NCBI RefSeq assembly: GCF_018687715.1
Contig: NC_056765.1
Span: 20,674,894 to 20,738,893 of the forward strand
Direction of reading: 5' to 3'
From: Carya illinoinensis
Lineage: Eukaryota > Streptophyta > Magnoliopsida > Fagales > Juglandaceae
Length of the DNA: 64,000 nucleotides
Positions 24,045-34,992 of this stretch are shown here, in pieces; position 1 is the stretch's first letter, and the number at the start of each line of letters is the position of its first letter. Under the pieces are notes generated by a model that was not told the origin of the DNA, did not search any database, and was given only the letters and a program-made list of their open reading frames with translations. A program made the translations under genes and the position numbers.

Positions 24045-26626
24045 GGGTCTAATCTAATTTTTAGTGATGAACGCCTTGTGTGGTTTGTTTTTCTTATATT
24101 ATAGAGGCTTAGAGAGAGTGGCATGATCTGGGTGATCTTTTAGGGAAGTAGAATAATTAAATTCTTTAGTTCCGTGGAGTTTATGAAATGGTCTATAGCG
24201 TAGTAGATTGTAAGTTCAACAAATTTCAAGGATAGATTTTATGAAATTTCATTAAAGTTTTAAAGTTTGGGGCCTTATAGATTTTAGGAAAATAAGTTTA
24301 TGGTAATTAAGGTGTTAGGTTCGACAAGCTTTGGGGGGGAAATAATTAAGTTTTGAGTTTTAGATTTCGTGATTCGGATGAGTAATTTGGTGGCAAATAG
24401 GGCTTTAGATTTTACAAGCTTTTAAGGTGAATGTTTTGGATTAAAGCTACCAATCTTTAGAATTTTAGAAAAAGATTTATTATCTATTAATGTTATAGAA
24501 TTTGAAGGATTTGAGAAGTCGATTTTTTTTTTCTATTATGGGATGTAAGTTCTTTGATCTTAGAGATTCGAGAAGATGATTCTTGTTTGATTTAAGGTTT
24601 TAGAATTGCAGAATTGAAGGACTGATTTATAATTGGAATTGAGTTCTTAGGTTTACAGACTTAGTGCTATAGCTTAATCTACTCTAATGAGTAATTAGTT
24701 TGTAACCATTAAAATGGGGTTGATTAGAGTTGAGTTATTGATATTAAAATTTTTCTAGAGTAGATTCCTTTGAGAATTGGAGGTAATGATCTAGTTCATG
24801 TTTTTCTTTGAGGATTGAATATATCGAGCTAGTTTAGAAAAATATTTACTGTTAACCCGAGGTTGTAGTGGCAGATTTTAGGAAATGATTCTATCGATTC
24901 GAAAGATATAGGTCCATCAGGGTGTTGGAAATAGTAGATTTTGTGTTGGTGTTGAATACGATTGAATTTGAGGCTATACGATCCGTAGACTTTTGGGAAT
25001 GGATTCTTAGCAAGTTTAAGGTCATTCTCGATACCAAACTTTAAGCAATGACTAGTTGCTGATTTAAGGATATAAGTTTAGTAGATTCAGGAACGATTCT
25101 TGTTGAGTTGAGGTTATAAGTCTAGGTGATGGAAATGTGATAATGGATCACTTGTCTCTTTAAATGATTTTTAGTGTTGGCTAAGAGTGCATGAGATCGG
25201 TGAGTAGTAATGGTACGTGCATATGGATGTTGGAGAGTGCTGGTCCTAGTCTCATCTATTTTTGGCTTGGTAGGAGTTGAAGAGGAATCTGTGTGGTAAT
25301 ATTAAATTCAAGAGATTTTGGCTTTGAGTTGTTTGGTAAATTGAACGGAATGTGCAGTCGAAGCGGGTTACCCATTGGGATGATGGTTTGAAACGACTGT
25401 TGTGTTTATCTTGAAAATTAATTGCGACTTGACGTCATATGAATTTATATTGGTGAGGCTATACTTTTCTTTGGAGATCAAGTATCCAGTTGGGAGAATT
25501 GGGGATATGGTTATTTAACTTGAAAGGAGATCGTTAGGTCACCATGTGGGGTGTATCAAGTAATAAATTTTGGAAGTTGAAACTTATGCATCAAAGGTGG
25601 GTAGCATGATCATATGTATGAAGTAATAAAGCAGTAGGATCCTTGAATGTTGTTTAATAGTTTTTGATGGATTGAAGATTTAAACAGTATGACCTGTCTT
25701 GAGATGTTTTTTTTTGTGAAGTGCTATTGAAGGAATTAGTTGTGCCAAAACTAGAGTTTTTGAGAGTACAAGTAAGTGGGTGAGTTACCAAGAGCGTTTT
25801 GATTATGTCTAGGGGAAGGCAGTGGTAGTTTATAGTGAGTGAGTTATTGCAAGATTATATGTTATTCAAAATATAGGTAATGAGTTTGAAGTATGGGATA
25901 TCAGATAGAAGTTATAAGTGCTCTCGTTGGTTGGCCGGGAAGGACTTGGGCCTTTTGGAGATGTTCCTTATCTTTAGAAGAGACCGGTGTATTTTGGGAT
26001 GATGTTATGCAAATTGGGGCCTGGAGGTTGATTCGTACTGGTTTCTGTCATCAATCATTGGATGTGTTTTTGCGGAATGTTGGTTTTCGTTAGGGCAGCG
26101 ATGGCCAACTGAGGAATGAGTGGAGATTTGTGATTTCTGGAAGTATATGATTTTCTATGGAAATGTGGTAAAAGTTTCCTTGTGATTAGGTGTGGATTGA
26201 GCTTGTTCTTCATGATAATAATTTTTGAGGATATAGCCTTTATGTATGTTGGTGAGTTATCAGAGTGCGCGCGAAAGCATGATTTTTGGAGATTTTTAGA
26301 AGTTCAAATTTTGTATCGATTTGAGGAATTAGTAGTGATTTGGAGTTTTAATGTGAGATTAATCTTTTGGTCGTGCAAATTTTATTTATTGATGGTTAAT
26401 TTTAGGAAGTGGCTATTAGGTTACAAAGGTTGGAATAGGATGGAAATTCGGAAGGTAAAGCAGAGGCATCGCTGATATTAGCAATTTATGGTGTGAAAAT
26501 AATAACCTTTGGATTTGTTGGGAGTTGTCGATGATATGCATCTTTCAATTAGATTCCGAGTTGTATCTTGTATCTTTTTGGCGTTGATGGTTGATCTTGC
26601 AAATTTCGAGGACGAAATTTGTTTTT
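24045..26626 (+). other. Non-coding filler of T2
   Basis: About 2.6 kb where pol would be expected. No RT, RNase H or integrase motif in any frame; the frames at 25893-26093 and 26182-26475 show no domain. The text is T/G-rich with recurring words such as ttttaga, gattcttg, aggttata and atttgagg at irregular spacing of roughly 80-120 bp, suggesting very old tandem growth. The last 50 bp match the stretch before the T1 polypurine tract. Confidence 0.6.
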
Positions 26627-26639
26627 AAGGGGGGGAGGA
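26627..26639 (+). other. polypurine tract of T2
   Basis: aagggggggagga directly before the LTR TG at 26640, identical to the tract of T1. Confidence 0.88.
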
Positions 26640-28406
26640 TGTGATGACCCGCTTTTACGTGTATTTTCACTGAATGGTTGTTTTTAATTTAATTAATATA
26701 TTAGTTTATTTATTTTAAATTAATGTATTCTAATTGGTTTTTTATTTATTTGATGTTGTGTTTAATTTATTTTAGTCGTTTTACGGTTTTTAATATCGTT
26801 TTCGGCGGATCTGTTTTGGTTTCCGGAGTGAGGACTGGACCTCATTTCTTTTCCCTTATCTTTTCTTTTCTTTTTTTTTTCTTTTCTTTCTTTTTCTTTT
26901 TTTTTTCTTTTTCTTTCTTTTTCCTTCTTTTTCTTCCTTTCCTTTTTCTCTCTTCTTCCTCCTCTCCAGCATACTCACAGCAGCCCCTTTTTCTCCTTCC
27001 GTCGCCTCCTGTTTGTCAGCCCAATTCTCTACCGTCCGACCACCGTTTAGTGTACCGCCACCACCATTCTCTTCCCCTTCCACCAGAGATCATCCCCACC
27101 AATGTTTCGAGCCATCAGACCAGCGGTTAGCCTTCGAGAGCCACCGAAAGTCGCTGCACCTTCTCTGTTTTTGCCCCTGTTGCCGGTTGCTTTCGCAGCC
27201 CAGAACCGCTGCTCGCCGGCGGCGTGGCCTACACCACCCACCCAGTTTTCTTCCCCTCTCACCGGTGAACATCCCCACCAAGTTTCACCTCCATCCGAGC
27301 CACCGTTAGCCACCACGAGCTCCTCCAAGCTATACGGTTTTTCACTGTTTTCAACACCGTCACACCACCTCCGGCCACCATCTTTTCACAGCTTCTTCCC
27401 CTACCTCTTGCCGACCTAAACCACCCATTTCTGGCCTTGATCCGTTGCCAGAGCAGCTCCCACGAGCTCAACTCCGTTCAGCCCCTTTTTGGCCTTCGAC
27501 TGCCATTTCCACCACCACCCACGGCCAAAACTCATTTCCCTTAGTTTCATAAATATCTCAAGGCCATTCGCTATCAATCCCGAGCCTTGGTTTGTCCCCG
27601 TTCAAAAGTGGGTATTTTACAACCCACGGCCACAATGAATTTGCACTGTTACGTTGCTTTCCTTCCGCCGTTTGCAACCCCGAGTGTTTTCTAAAAATAC
27701 CATATAGCGTTGTAAGTATTTTCCAAACTTTACTTGTAGATTTAAATATATTTTTCTCATTCAATAAATATTTATCTGTTGGTTGGCTGATTCCGAACTA
27801 AGTCCGAGAAGTTCGGGGGTTGGATGGTTTGAGGACGGAGTGCTTGGTTTTGGTTGTATGTGATTGCTTGGTTATGTGAGCCGTTACATATTGCATACAT
27901 GTGTATTTTATTTTAATTTGAGAAAATCCTGTTTTATTGGCTTAAATGGTTTTTGGGTGCGTGTGTCTCACGAGCCCAAGCCGGGATGGGTTATTATCTC
28001 GGTGGAGCTCCTCTGGTCACTCGGGAGTGGATAAAACTGAGTGACATCCCCTGGGTTGTCGCAGGGCGATGATCGGATCGCACGATATGGTAACGCTGTC
28101 GTGTCGACTCCGTGGTCCCTAGAGTGGCGGGGACTAGAGGATGGCCCGGCCAGGTACGCGTGAGGCGCGAGTCTGGGCATCGCTCATTTAGGTGTCACAT
28201 GCGTAGTCGTTACCTGCGGTGTGGCACAGAGTCAGGGTGTGCGGGTGATCCCTAGGGGAGATCATGGTGCATGCATAACCGGATTGTTTTTATGGTTTTC
28301 AGATGTGGGCCATTTTCTGGGAAAATGGCGATGTTTGGTTTCTGAGGTTTTTGATCCATTTTCTGGGAAAATGGTGGTTTGGGCCATTATCTGGGATAAT
28401 GGCGAG
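26640..28406 (+). repeat. 3' LTR of T2, truncated on the right (L5)
   Basis: Starts TGTGATGACCCG after the tract and matches L4 base for base in long runs up to ggcgag at 28406, then switches abruptly to Athila pol sequence. About 500 bp of the LTR end are missing. It includes a pyrimidine tract at 26855-26960. Confidence 0.9.
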
Positions 28407-30119
28407 ATGCCAGCACATTTTGATGACACAAGTGATTTGAATGCTATGGAGAGTTTGACACCAACAGATTTTATTTGCTCAACTTCTCCTTTCTCTGATG
28501 ATGATTATATTTTTCAGACACCTGAATTTTTACTTGATGAGAAAATTGATCATATCAATGAAGATGACTTTGATTTTTTTGATTGTTTTGCAGATTCATC
28601 TTTACCACTTGAAGTACAATTTGCGGGAGCAAGATGGAAACCCCAGTTCGAAGCTCTACCACCACCAGACATACTTAGATCTTCAGAGGAAGAAGTTCCT
28701 CAGTTGGAACTGAAACCGCTTCCTCAAGATTTAATGTATGCATTTCTTGGACCTGAAGAAGGCACTTTTCCGGTGGTGATTTCCTCAAAGCTAAATCAGA
28801 AGGATGAAGCCCAGTTGATTGAAGTATTAAGAAAACATCGAGGTGCAATTGGTTGGACAATAGCAGACATTAAAGGCATTGATGCCGCTGTATGTACCCA
28901 CAGAATCCATCTTGAAGACGATGCTAGACCGGTTCGTGATGCTCAACGTAGGCTCATTCCTACCATGAAAGAAGTCGTGAAAGAGGAAGTGCTTAAGCTA
29001 CTCGCAGTAGGTATCATTTACCCCATCTCAGACAGTAAGTGGGTAAGTCCAACTCAAGTGGTACCAAAGAAATCTGGTTTAACTGTCATAAAAAATGATA
29101 AAAATGAGTTGATTCCAACTAGAATGGTTACTGGCTGGAGAATGTGCATTGATTATAGAAAACTTAATTCAGCCAGTAGGAAGGATCATTTTCCTTTACC
29201 ATTCTTGGATCAAATTTTGGAAAGAGTAGCTGGTAATGCATATTATTGTTTATTGGATGGCTATTCTGGTTATTATCAAATTGTTGTAGCGCCAGAGGAT
29301 CAGGAGAAAACCACTTTCACTTGTCCTTTTGGCACTTTTGCTTTTACTAGAATGCCTTTTGGTTTGTGTAATGCTCCAGCTACTTTTCAGAAATGCATGA
29401 TGAGTATTTTTTCTGACATGATTGATGATATTTGTGAAATATTCATGGATGATTTCTCTGTTTTTGGAAAATCCTTTGAGAGTTGTTTGCATAATTTGGC
29501 ACGTATTCTCCAGAGATGTGAGGAAAAAAATCTTTTACTTAATTGGGAGGAATGCCAATTTATGGTTACTCAGGGCATTGTATTAGGGCATATTGTTTCT
29601 TCTGAGGGTATAAAGGTTGATAAGGCAAAGATTGAATTAATATCTAAACTTCCTATCCCTAGGACAGTTAGGGATATTCGTTCTTTTCTTGGTCATGCTG
29701 GCTTTTATAGGTGGTTTATTCAAGGGTTTAGTTCCATTGCAAAACCTTTGTGCACTCTTTTACAAAATGATATTGAATTTGTTTGGAGTGATGAGTGCCA
29801 AAAAGCTTTTGATACCTTGAAAAAGTCGCTTACCACAGCCCCTATTGTGCAACCTCCGCATTGGGACCTTCCCTTTGAGATTATGACATATGCTAGTGAC
29901 TATGCCTTAGGAGCTGTTTTGGGGCAGCGAGTGGATAACAGACCTTTTGTGATTTATTATGCCAGTAGAACCTTGAATGATGCCCAGAAAAATTATACCA
30001 CTACTGAAAAAGAATTGTTTGCAGTGGTTTTTGCACTTGATAAATTCCGGGCTTATATTCTTGGTTCTCCTGTTACTATTTTCACTGACCACTCTGCTCT
30101 TAAGTATTTGTTGGCTTAA
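28221..30119 (+). pseudogene. Athila RT and RNase H, fused in frame to LTR sequence
   Basis: A 632-codon frame. Residues 1-62 come from the Tekay LTR (junction at 28406/28407); the rest is Athila pol from the linker before RT through RNase H. RT motifs: WRMCIDYRKLN, LDGYSGYYQI, the MPFGLCNAPATF block and FMDD at residues 408-411. RNase H starts near 550, but the first catalytic acidic residue, in the position of the D of the DAS motif seen in T1, is Tyr557; the later E (KELFAVV) and D (FTDHS) are present. The frame ends at a TAA (30117-30119), while homology continues in the same frame. The LTR-derived start is an accident of the junction and not a native start. Confidence 0.92.
28310..28402 (+). 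other. Three hairpins in the Tekay LTR (L5)
   Basis: Same arrangement as at 22149: 28310-28328, 28356-28374 and 28384-28402. The truncation of the LTR at 28406 lies four bases beyond the third hairpin. Confidence 0.85.
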
Positions 30120-31355
30120 AAAGATGCAAAACCACACTTGATTCACTGGATTCTATTACTTCAAGAGTTCAACATCAACATTAAGGACAAGAAAGGAGTT
30201 GAAAATGTGGTAGTTGACCACCTCTCTAGATTGTCATCATCTCCTTCTTCAAATGTCAGCCTTCCTCTTGATGATAGTTTCCCGGATGAGCATCTGTTTG
30301 TGGTTGATAGAGCTCCCTGGTATGCGGACATAGTCAATTATCTAGTGACTGAGCGAATGCCTTCTGAATGGTCAACCCAAGATAAGCGTCGGTTTCTATC
30401 TGAGGTAAAACATTTCTACTTTGATGACCCTTATCTTTTCAAGTGTTGTTCGGATCAATTGATTCGGAGATGCATTCCTAATGATGAGTTTTCTTCAGTA
30501 TTGAGATTTTGTCATACGGGTGCATGTGGTGGTCATTTTTCAGCAAATAAAACAGTGGCAAAGATTTTGCAAAGCGGTTTTTATTGGCCTTCCATGTTTA
30601 AGGACGCTTACAATTTTTGTAAAGCATGTGAGTCTTGTCAAAAGTTGGGAGTCATTAGCAAAAGAAACATAATGCCCCTTTCCCCCATTCTTACTTTAGA
30701 AATCTTTGATTGTTGGGGAATAAACTTCATGGGACCTTTTCCGGTTTCCTTTGGAAACACATATATTTTATTGGTTGTGGACTATGTTTCAAAGTGGGTT
30801 GAGGCGATCGCTTGCAAAACCAATGACCATCATGTTGTACTAAAATTTTTACAATCTTTGTTTGCTCGATTTGGCATGCCCAAGGTTATCATTAGTGACG
30901 GGGGTTCTCATTTTTGCAATAAACCATTTTCTACACTTGTGAAGAAATATGGTATCATACACAGAGTTTCTACCCCTTATCACCCTCAAACAAATGGGCA
31001 AGCTGAATTGGCAAACAGAGAAATAAAAATCATTCTGGAGAAAACAGTAAATCCTAATAGGAAAGATTGGTCGATTAAGCTTCTTGATGCTTTGTGGGCT
31101 TATAGGACAACTTTTAAAACAAATCTACGGATGTCTCCCTATCTATTAGTTTATGGTAAAGCTTTGATCCACATGATGAGATCTTGCTTGTGCAAGACCC
31201 CAGGGAAGTGGTTTAAGTTGCTTTTCTTTCTTTACAGTTTTCTTTACTTGCATTTATTTTATTTGTTCTTTTGCTTTGGTTTTATATTTCATGTTGATTG
31301 TTTGTTTTGCTTGCTTAGTTCTGTGCACTTTGTTTTCTTTCGTTCGAATCATTGA
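30120..31355 (+). pseudogene. Athila integrase, C-terminally truncated
   Basis: Same frame as the preceding RT, separated only by the TAA at 30117-30119. It begins with the RNase H end (VVDHLSRL) and carries the zinc-binding residues H126, H133, C164 and C167 (numbered from the ATG at 30138). In the catalytic core the first acidic position is Asn196 (codon 30723-30725); D254 and E290 keep the D-35-E spacing. Integrase needs all three acids for strand transfer, so this one is inactive. After [10 protein letters not shown] (about residue 343) homology stops and the remaining 60 codons are a hydrophobic read-through of non-coding sequence, so the C-terminal domain is deleted. Confidence 0.9.
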
Positions 31356-31747
31356 GGACTATGTCTCTCACTAGTTGGGGGGTAGCATGTGTGCACATAT
31401 AAAAAAAAAATTGTGAAATTTGAGCATCTTGGTGGAGTAGTTGAGCGGGATCATTTGGGATCATTTGTGAAGATTTATTTTCAAGCTTAAACATAGAGCA
31501 TGATTTTTTGATGCATCATATTTTGTTGATATGTGGCTTGAAACACCAGGATGTTATGCTTATTGAGATGAAACTTGATAAAATTTTTGTAGAACGAAAG
31601 GCAAATTTTGAAGGACATTTTGCACATGCTTACGCTTGTAGTGTTCCTTATTTACCATTCATTGATTTAATACTGGAGAAGTAAACTGCAGGACTACCGA
31701 GCCATGCCAAAAAGAAAAAGAAAAGAAAAGAAAAGAGAAAGGATTGA

Positions 31748-31780
<33 letters not shown>
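31748..31780 (+). repeat. (AAT)11 microsatellite
   Basis: Eleven perfect AAT units inside the E1 3' tail; likely length-variable between individuals. Confidence 0.95.
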
Positions 31781-31783
<3 letters not shown>

Positions 31784-32225
31784 GGAAACTTAGTGAACTT
31801 TCCTAAGTAAAAAAGGCTAGAAACAGTTACCCAAGACTTAGGGGGTTGAATATCCAACCTTTAAAAACAGAGCTGGCATGAAAACTGCTAGTCCCTTGGG
31901 CTTTGAGGTAGTTAGAATCAGCAATGATTAATCTTAAGGTTGAAAAAAAAATAAAAATCCTATGACAAATCATGGCTAGTAATGAGGAACACACAACTAG
32001 TTTAGCTCCACACACACATTTAAGTCCTGAGATATTTGCCTTAATTCTATGTGAAAGATTGTTGAGATAGTCTTGGTGGGTATAACCCTTGGGGGTTGAG
32101 TAGTAACATGTCACTTTTGTGAGAATTCAGAATTGTGTTTGATTGTTTTTGTTTGAATTTCGATCTTTATGCAATATTCATCTCAATTAATTTTCACTAT
32201 TTTGCTCAAGGATTAGCAAAAAGCT

Positions 32226-32237
32226 AGTTGGGGGGTG
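32226..32237 (+). other. polypurine tract of E1
   Basis: agttggggggtg directly before the LTR start TGATTGAGC at 32238. It repeats the agttggggggt word found at the beginning of the 3' tail. Confidence 0.8.
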
Positions 32238-33163
32238 TGATTGAGCTGAAATATTGTATATTTTTGCTATTTAAAACCAATGTATTTTAAATTCATCATG
32301 ACATTATTATTGGTTTTAAATGGAAAAATGATTAATAAGGATAAATCAAAGTTGTGATTTTAATTGATTAAAAGCATGAATTTCTGCTTGAATTCTACCA
32401 ACTATTGATTACTGTGCATTCTAGTCCATAATTTTTCTTACTTTCCATTATCATTTGCGTTTGTACCATTGTTTTTCTTGTTCTTCATGTTCATAAAGTT
32501 TCTTGAGCTATCTTTCCATCTTTTGGGTTCAATCCATGAACCTCAAAAGATAGAAGCACTTCTTGCCATCTTTGAATGGAAGTTGCTCAAGCTAATTTTT
32601 CATTTATGTTATTTTGTTGTTGAGTGTTTTCTTTTTAATCTCCATCTCCATTTTTCGTGCATACCATGGTTCATTATGTTCATGCCTTGTTCATACTTTG
32701 TATTGAGCTTTCCCACCATTCAAACACTCCCAACTCCATCTAACCTCATACACGGCCACACCAATCAACCCACATCATGCTCACTTAAACCATGACCCAC
32801 CATTGCCCTCCAACAAGCCACCAAACTTCCAAAGCCTAGCCCCCACTTGCCGTCCAACCCATTCCTCATTTCCCTCAAAACTCACGGATCCCCTTTTCAC
32901 ACTCAAATAAATCCACCAACTCATTTCCAACCCACCTAAATTATACATTAATTGGAAGGCTGCTTGTTTGGCTTAACTTATATCGGTTGGTGCAGCTAAA
33001 TTAAGGTGAGGAGCATGTGATGGATTGGAAGAAGAAGGCTACTGCTGTCCACCAACTGCTGTCCACCGAAATGAAGGAAGATAGAAAGAGAACATGTGAT
33101 GAATTGAAGATGGATTTCAGCTGAAATGAAATTGATTGGAGGAAGGGCGGCAGCCATCTAAAG

Positions 33164-33181
33164 ATATATATATATATATAT
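33164..33181 (+). repeat. (AT)9 microsatellite
   Basis: Eighteen bases of perfect AT repeat within the E1 LTR. Confidence 0.9.
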
Positions 33182-33828
33182 GTGAGAGTGGCTGGACGAC
33201 AGAATTGAAGAAAGTGCATGCACTGCCGTGTTTGATTTGGTTTGAGTAAGGTTTGAGTGAGAAGTCTAAATAGGTGAGTCGGTGTTGGCTGAAATGTGTA
33301 GTCGGTGGTCATGTATTACGTAAAGGGGGATGGAATTAAGGAGTGAATTGGTCATTTGCCAAAAGGCAATCGGTGGGCAATTTCTAGAAATAGAGAGGGA
33401 GATGTGTAGGGAGTTGTGTTGTGCTGGAAGGGGTTGTGTCGGTGCAGATTATTTAAGTGTGAGTTGAGAGAGAGATGTTGTGCTGAGATGTTGTGCTGGA
33501 CGTGTAGAGAGAAGCAGTAGGTGGGTGAGTGATGTGTGCTGAAATTGAAAAAAAAAAGATTGAAGAGGAGATAGGAGAAGTCGGCTGGTTAATTTGATTT
33601 CGAGGCAAAGAAGAACCGTGTATGAATTTTTAACAAGTTAGGCATGAAGTTAGGCATGAAGAACCGTGTTGGACTTGGTTGCTTGGTTTAAATTAAGGAA
33701 AAGATTGAATGCAAGAGGCGGCAATAAAAGATTGAATGCAATTGAGGTGTGAATGCAATTAAGTGTGAATGCAAGATTGAAGTGTGAAACCAATTGAATG
33801 TGAGATGCAACTAGCCAAGATGTTTGGC

Positions 33829-33836
33829 TATAAAAG
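33829..33836 (+). promoter_or_regulatory. TATA box of the E1 LTR
   Basis: TATAAAAG in the context ggctataaaagga, identical in core to the box at 62595 in the related LTR. It probably sets the start of element RNA about 30 bp downstream; inferred from the motif and its conservation between two diverged LTRs. Confidence 0.65.
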
Positions 33837-34992
33837 GATGCAGTCCGAACTCAACAAAGACACAACTCAAAACTTAGACATCTACAACTTACAACACACA
33901 ACTACAATTTTCTACTTTTGTTATTTCTTTGTTATGTACTTGAAAGAATTAGCTCCTTTTTGTTTTCGACAATTTTGTTTCACCTTTTAGCTTCAATGTT
34001 TTGTTGTTTTATAGTTTTTAAGTGTATTAAGAATTGTTCTAGAATTTTATTTCATTAAGTGTAATACCTTAATTTCAATTAAGTGTGCTAGTTTGTTTCA
34101 TTGTTAGTTTGTTTCATGCAACAAAAAGAAATTATTTTAGAAGTTTTAATCAAGTGTGCTATTTTGTTTCATGCAATAAAAGAAATTGTTTTAGAAGTTT
34201 TAATTAATTGTGTTACCTTAATTTATTGCAAGAAAGGTTTGGTTTTAAGCTTTTGTTTTTGTTTTTGATTTTTCTGAAACATCATACGTGGGGAGTAGAG
34301 GAATTGTTCTAGAGTTTTCATTAAAGGTTTAGAGATTAATTTTCAAGAGTGATACGTGAGAAGTTGTTTCCTTTTTGTTTTGAATTTCAATTGAATAGTG
34401 AAAGGATGTTTTCGTTTAGACTTTTCGTTCCCTATTTTATTTAACTTCAGTTTAAAATTTATGGAATACTTTTGAGATTTGTTTAGATTAGAAGTTAGGG
34501 TAATTTATTTTCTGTTTACTTATTTCGTGTTATTTATTTTTCTCACTTCCTTAAGTTTTCATTTAATAGTGATTACAATTGTTATGTGTTATTTTGAGAA
34601 TTTGTGATTTAATTACAAAGATGAATTCTAGAATCTTGGTTTTGGGCATTTTCAATTTTTAGTTCATGTTTTGTCAATTACTTTCTAATTTAGTTTAATT
34701 CTTAATTTGGTTTTATTAATTTCTGAGTTTAATTTATTAGTCCTTTATATTCCAATCCAACAATCAAAATCTAAAACATGAATCTAGTCCATGACTAGTA
34801 CCCTTTTCCATCCATTGCACATACCATCATTTTATTTTCTCTTTGTGAAGTTTTTCACCTTTTTCAACGAGTTTGATTTCTAAGTAACTTTCCCTGAGGA
34901 GACGATCTAGGAATTTATTCCTAATTATTACACGACATTCTCTTGCACTTGGGATAGCTTTAGTGCTACTCATTTTTGAGTGAGTCAATTCA

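Larger units (their letters stand above)
21446..28406 (+). mobile_element. Non-autonomous Tekay element T2, truncated at both ends
   Basis: Order: 5'-truncated LTR (21446-22752), primer-binding site (22755), decayed gag with two zinc knuckles (23358-24044), about 2.6 kb without coding, polypurine tract (26627) and 3'-truncated LTR (26640-28406). No protease, RT or integrase motif lies between gag and tract, so this resembles the gag-only class of plant LTR elements that relies on enzymes from relatives such as T1. The two LTRs agree closely where they overlap, suggesting a fairly recent insertion. Confidence 0.75.
31200..32237 (+). other. 3' non-coding tail of E1
   Basis: No gene. It starts with a T-rich stretch, then the attgaggactatg and agttggggggtagc landmarks (about 31350-31385) shared with 12359-12397. 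It contains an (AAT)n microsatellite and ends in the polypurine tract. The minus-strand frames at 31648-31857 and 31827-32114 show no domain. Confidence 0.7.
28407..34987 (+). mobile_element. Athila-type Ty3-gypsy element E1, 5'-truncated
   Basis: Contains part of the protease-RT linker, RT, RNase H and integrase, a 3' non-coding tail, polypurine tract and a 2,750-bp 3' LTR. The 5' LTR, gag and protease are missing; the left edge is fused to a Tekay LTR. Athila-group membership is inferred from the FMDDFSVFG active-site box, the agttggggggt landmarks in the 3' tail, and an LTR shared with E2, which has a tRNA-Asp primer site. At least three lesions in pol make this copy dead. Confidence 0.9.
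32238..34987 (+). repeat. 3' LTR of E1 (Athila family)
   Basis: A 2,750-bp LTR from TGATTGAGCTG to GAGTGAGTCA. Its first about 130 bp and last about 250 bp match the LTR at 61270-63474, while the centre differs. It contains a TATA box near 33829, (AT)n at 33164, and a terminal block with ccctgaggagacgatctagg. The short frames within (32469-32795, 33784-33990 and others) have no domain. Confidence 0.85.
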
